Assembly: GCA_027050975.1 (NCBI GenBank)
Contig: JALUAR010000135.1
Coordinates: 1-14,749 of the forward strand
DNA length: 14,749 nucleotides
Direction: 5' to 3'
Source: Thermodesulfovibrio sp.
GTDB lineage: Bacteria; Nitrospirota; Thermodesulfovibrionia; Thermodesulfovibrionales; JdFR-85
In this document: positions 12,702 through 14,749 of the stretch, piece by piece
How the letters are laid out: each line of letters starts with the position of its first letter
How positions within the stretch are numbered: position 1 is the stretch's first letter
Position numbers and translations under genes: made by a program
Notes under the pieces: model-generated
Database searches by the model: none
The model's input: only the letters and a program-made list of their open reading frames with translations
Told to the model about the DNA's origin: nothing

Positions 12702-13988
12702 ATGAGCGAACTGAAAAAGATGTACAGAACTGTTATTGATGATCCCTTCCCACCTGAGATGAAGATAACCTTTGGAGACCAGACCCTTGTGTACCGTAAA
12801 AAAACATGGAAGATAAAGGATCCTAATAAGGATGAGGTTATAGAAAGAGGGCTTAGATATGGCGAAAATCCTGACCAGCCTGCCGCTCTGTACGAACTGG
12901 TAAATGGAAATCTTGTGCTTGGAGGCTGTGAATTCATACAACCAGGCAACGGGCTCGTCAGCAGCATAACAGAGGAGGATATGATTCAGGCAGGCAAACA
13001 TCCTGGGAAGACTAACCTTACGGATATTGACAATGCCCTTAACATACTGAAATTTCTCATGGACAGACCTGCTGCTGCCATTATGAAGCACAACAATCCC
13101 AGTGGTGTTGCCTATGGTGATACTCTGGCTGAGGCTTACGACAGGGCTAATATGGCAGACAGGATTGCAGCCTTCGGAGGGGCCCTTGCAGTAAACCGGC
13201 CGATGGACAAAGAAACAGCTGAACTTGTAAGCCAGAACTATCTTGAGGTGGTGGCAGCACCGGATTATGAGGAGGGTGTGATAGAGATACTGGCAAAGAG
13301 AAAGAATCTGCGAATCATCAGGATAAGCAAGATTGAGAACCTCCGGAAATACATGGAGCTGCCTGTAGTTGAGTTTAAGGCTCTCATAGATGGAGGTATA
13401 ATAGTTCAACAGTCACAGATCAACAAGATCAGATCGAAGGAGGACTTTCAGCCTGCAAAGACGGTTTACAAGGGCAAGGAGTACTCCATAAAAAGGATGC
13501 CCACAGACCGTGAATACGAAGACATGATTTTCGGCTGGCATGTTGAACAGGGTGTAACCTCCAACTCTGTTATTTATGTAAAAGATGGTGTAACAGTGGG
13601 CATAGGCACCGGAGAGCAGGACAGGGTAGGTGTGGCAGAGATTGCGGTATTCAAGGCATACACCAAGTATGCCGATGCCCTCTGTTTTAAAAGATACGGA
13701 ATACCGTACAAACAGTTTGAACTGGAAGTGAAACAGGGCAAACGTGACCGTTCCCCTCTTGATGAGATCGACGAGGAGACTAAAAAGGCCAGGGGGGGGT
13801 TGATTGGTGCCATAATGGTCTCAGATGCATTCTTTCCCTTCAGAGACGGTGTGGATGTGGGAATAAAGGAGGGGATAACCGGAGTTGTCCAGCCTGGTGG
13901 ATCAGAGCGTGACTTTGAAGTGATTGAGGCATGTAACGAGGCGAATGTAACAATGGTATTCACCGGGCAGAGACTGTTTAAACATTAA
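12702..13988 (+). CDS. purH: Stand-alone AICAR formyltransferase (PurH C-terminal domain type)
   Basis: The protein adds the formyl group from 10-formyl-tetrahydrofolate to AICAR, the penultimate step to IMP. It resembles the transformylase half of bifunctional PurH. Motifs are RYGENPDQPAALY (52-64), the catalytic K129-H130 in MKHNNPSG, RIAAFGGALAVNRPM, SDAFFPFRDGVD, QPGGSERD and the C-terminal VFTGQRLFKH. At 428 residues it lacks the N-terminal MGS-like IMP cyclohydrolase domain of the usual protein (about 520 residues). The first 50 residues do not resemble that domain, and the promoter and Shine-Dalgarno lie directly upstream, so this is not a truncation. IMP cyclohydrolase must be encoded elsewhere. 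The usual GQ-SRVD motif reads GEQDRVG here. An 8-G run (13792-13799) encodes the Gly-Gly of ARGGLIG. The gene is monocistronic as far as can be seen. Confidence 0.92.
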   Translation: MSELKKMYRTVIDDPFPPEMKITFGDQTLVYRKKTWKIKDPNKDEVIERGLRYGENPDQPAALYELVNGNLVLGGCEFIQPGNGLVSSITEEDMIQAGKHPGKTNLTDIDNALNILKFLMDRPAAAIMKHNNPSGVAYGDTLAEAYDRANMADRIAAFGGALAVNRPMDKETAELVSQNYLEVVAAPDYEEGVIEILAKRKNLRIIRISKIENLRKYMELPVVEFKALIDGGIIVQQSQINKIRSKEDFQPAKTVYKGKEYSIKRMPTDREYEDMIFGWHVEQGVTSNSVIYVKDGVTVGIGTGEQDRVGVAEIAVFKAYTKYADALCFKRYGIPYKQFELEVKQGKRDRSPLDEIDEETKKARGGLIGAIMVSDAFFPFRDGVDVGIKEGITGVVQPGGSERDFEVIEACNEANVTMVFTGQRLFKH

Positions 13989-14011
13989 GCCAAATCCAGG
14001 ATGAGATTCTT

Positions 14012-14147
14012 AGGAGAGGTATGGTGGAGTCTTCAACTCATTCTCAGCGGGCATCCTGCCCGCTTCCGAGGGAATTTTGCGATTTGCCCTCCATGGCAAA
14101 TCTTACTGCAAAATTCAAATCTGTTCAGACTCCACCATACCTCTCCT
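14012..14147. repeat. 136-base compound palindromic element with 21-bp perfect terminal inverted repeats
   Basis: The left arm (14012-14032, beginning AGGAGAGGTATGG) is the exact reverse complement of the right arm (14127-14147). Between them lie two further nested palindromes. AGCGGGCA (14046-14053) pairs with TGCCCGCT (14057-14064) around TCC. A longer stem made of GAATTTTGC (14072-14080) plus GATTTGCC (14081-14088) pairs with GGCAAATC (14095-14102) and, after a 5-base bulge, GCAAAATTC (14108-14116). As RNA this would fold as a three-way junction; as DNA it could extrude a cruciform. It carries no plausible gene. It lies 23 bases after the AICAR transformylase stop and may also end that transcript. 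A MITE or other small non-autonomous element, or a REP/BIME-like dispersed repeat, are the likeliest explanations. No second copy is visible in the window. Confidence 0.85.
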
Positions 14148-14170
14148 TCCAGAGATTGTAGGTTTTTCGT

Positions 14171-14232
14171 TACCCCTGGATTGGGGTATTTAGATAATAG
14201 AGTTTTTGGAATAGGCAGAAAACAACTGCCTA
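14171..14232 (+). promoter_or_regulatory. Two small hairpins upstream of cutA
   Basis: TACCCC (14171-14176) can pair with GGGGTA (14183-14188), and TAGGCAG (14212-14218) with CTGCCTA (14226-14232). Both are short stems of 6 and 7 base pairs in the 127-base stretch between the palindromic element and cutA. A -10-like GATAAT (14193-14198) lies between them without a good -35. They could be leader structures; function is unknown. Confidence 0.35.
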
Positions 14233-14274
14233 AGAGAATGTAACAGGTAGATTTGGGACTGAGGAGGTAGGGTT

Positions 14275-14592
14275 ATGGAGTACATAGTGGTTTTTGTTAC
14301 AGCGCCTGACGAGGAGGTGGCGGCAACCATTGCAAGGAGTATAGTTGAAGAGAGGCTTGCCGGTTGTGTGAATATCATAAAAGGTGTGAGGTCCATATAC
14401 TCTTGGGAAGGCAGGATAGAGGATGATCCTGAGGTTCTGATGATTGTAAAGACAAAGGAAGCGCTTTTTGAATCCCTGAAAAAGAGGATTTCAGACCTTC
14501 ATCCTTATAGTGTACCCGAGATTATAAGCTTTAAGATAGATGCCGGTTCGGAAGAGTATCTGAATTGGCTCAAGGACGTGACAGCATTGTAA
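14275..14592 (+). CDS. cutA: CutA1 family divalent-cation tolerance protein
   Basis: The 105-residue protein matches CutA1 along its length: VFVTAPDEEVAATIARSIVEE, then ERLAGCVNIIKGVRSIYSWEG (residues 25-45), the central VLMIVKTKEALF strand and helix, and the signature HPYSVPEIISFKID followed by YLNWL. CutA1 forms very stable trimers with a ferredoxin-like fold in the cytoplasm. It was linked genetically to copper tolerance in E. coli, but its biochemical role is unsettled, so the metal-tolerance name is historical. The Shine-Dalgarno GAGGAGGT (14261-14268) supports this start. A strong intrinsic terminator follows within seven bases of the stop, so with the palindrome upstream the gene is probably a single transcription unit. 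Confidence 0.95.
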   Translation: MEYIVVFVTAPDEEVAATIARSIVEERLAGCVNIIKGVRSIYSWEGRIEDDPEVLMIVKTKEALFESLKKRISDLHPYSVPEIISFKIDAGSEEYLNWLKDVTAL

Positions 14593-14598
14593 GCCATT

Positions 14599-14640
14599 AA
14601 AAGGGGAATGAGGAGCCATACATGCCTCATTCCCCTTTTT
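14599..14640 (+). terminator. Intrinsic terminator after cutA
   Basis: AAAAGGGGAATGAGG (14599-14613) pairs perfectly with CCTCATTCCCCTTTT (14625-14639). This gives a 15-base-pair stem with an 11-base loop, ending in a run of five T's. The A run on the left arm means it could work in both directions. The remaining bases to 14749 hold a small CCCTC/GAGGG hairpin (14677-14690) and no gene that can be supported. Confidence 0.92.
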
Positions 14641-14749
14641 GGAGGGACTGTCTCCTGAACTGTGTAAATTATAATTCCCTCTCATGAGGGTATCCTTTCT
14701 TCAAAAAGTATCACAAGCTGGGAATAGATAGATGGCCAGTCTTTTACAG

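Noticed and set aside
12675..13409. Open frame of 244 codons on the minus strand
   Set aside because: It is antisense to the well-supported AICAR transformylase gene, and its product shows no recognisable domain.
14001..14243. Open frame of 80 codons on the plus strand across the palindromic element
   Set aside because: It is translated from inverted-repeat DNA, has no ribosome site, and its sequence is dictated by the palindrome.
14732..14749. Start of another plus-strand gene (ATG GCC AGT...) at the window edge
   Set aside because: Only six codons are visible and the ribosome site is poor, so it cannot be supported.
1..14749. Looked for CRISPR arrays, tRNA genes, transposases, toxin-antitoxin pairs or defence genes
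   Set aside because: No regularly spaced repeats, cloverleaf patterns or protein motifs of these kinds were found; the window is housekeeping in character.

Overview
The window is a compact stretch of bacterial chromosome made almost entirely of core housekeeping genes. Gaps between genes are short, there are two ATGA start/stop overlaps, and there are no tRNA or rRNA genes, CRISPR arrays, phage genes or transposase genes. The gene content points to an anaerobic or microaerophilic Gram-negative-type bacterium. It has a VorB/KorA-type 2-oxoacid:ferredoxin oxidoreductase subunit, a futalosine-hydrolase-like enzyme (the alternative menaquinone route), an exported HtrA protease, a GatC subunit (indirect Asn/Gln-tRNA charging) and an AICAR transformylase that is separate from IMP cyclohydrolase. 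A member of Nitrospirota or a deltaproteobacterial-grade lineage would fit. That placement is inferred from gene content, not from a search.

Layout. At the left edge is a truncated CheY-like response regulator on the minus strand (1-295) with a very good promoter. Pointing the other way is a plus-strand series: an unrecognised 115-residue ORF (463-810), yebC (847-1602), an htrA-family protease (1643-2701), glmU (2698-4083), glmS (4085-5902), pcrA (5956-8070) and gatC (8097-8384). After a 198-base gap comes a lone 2-oxoacid oxidoreductase alpha subunit (8583-9632). It converges with a minus-strand operon read mqnB-like, obgE, proB (12524 down to 9636). A 177-base AT-rich divergent promoter region separates this operon from the plus-strand AICAR transformylase gene (12702-13988). 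Next is a 286-base intergenic region containing a striking compound palindrome of 136 bases, then cutA (14275-14592) with a strong intrinsic terminator.

How the genes work together. GlmS and GlmU, one base apart, make glucosamine-6-phosphate and UDP-GlcNAc for the cell envelope. HtrA, whose end overlaps the glmU start, cleaves misfolded proteins outside the cytoplasmic membrane. YebC and GatC serve translation, PcrA serves genome maintenance, Obg serves ribosome assembly, ProB starts proline synthesis, and the purH-like protein carries out the ninth step of purine synthesis. Several genes are cut off from their usual partners: the oxidoreductase alpha without beta, gatC without gatA, proB without proA, and AICAR transformylase without the cyclohydrolase domain.

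I see no clear new defence or mobile system. The best candidates for something undescribed are the 136-base palindromic element at 14012-14147 and the small ORF at 463-810, whose predicted promoter puts the transcript start almost on its ATG.
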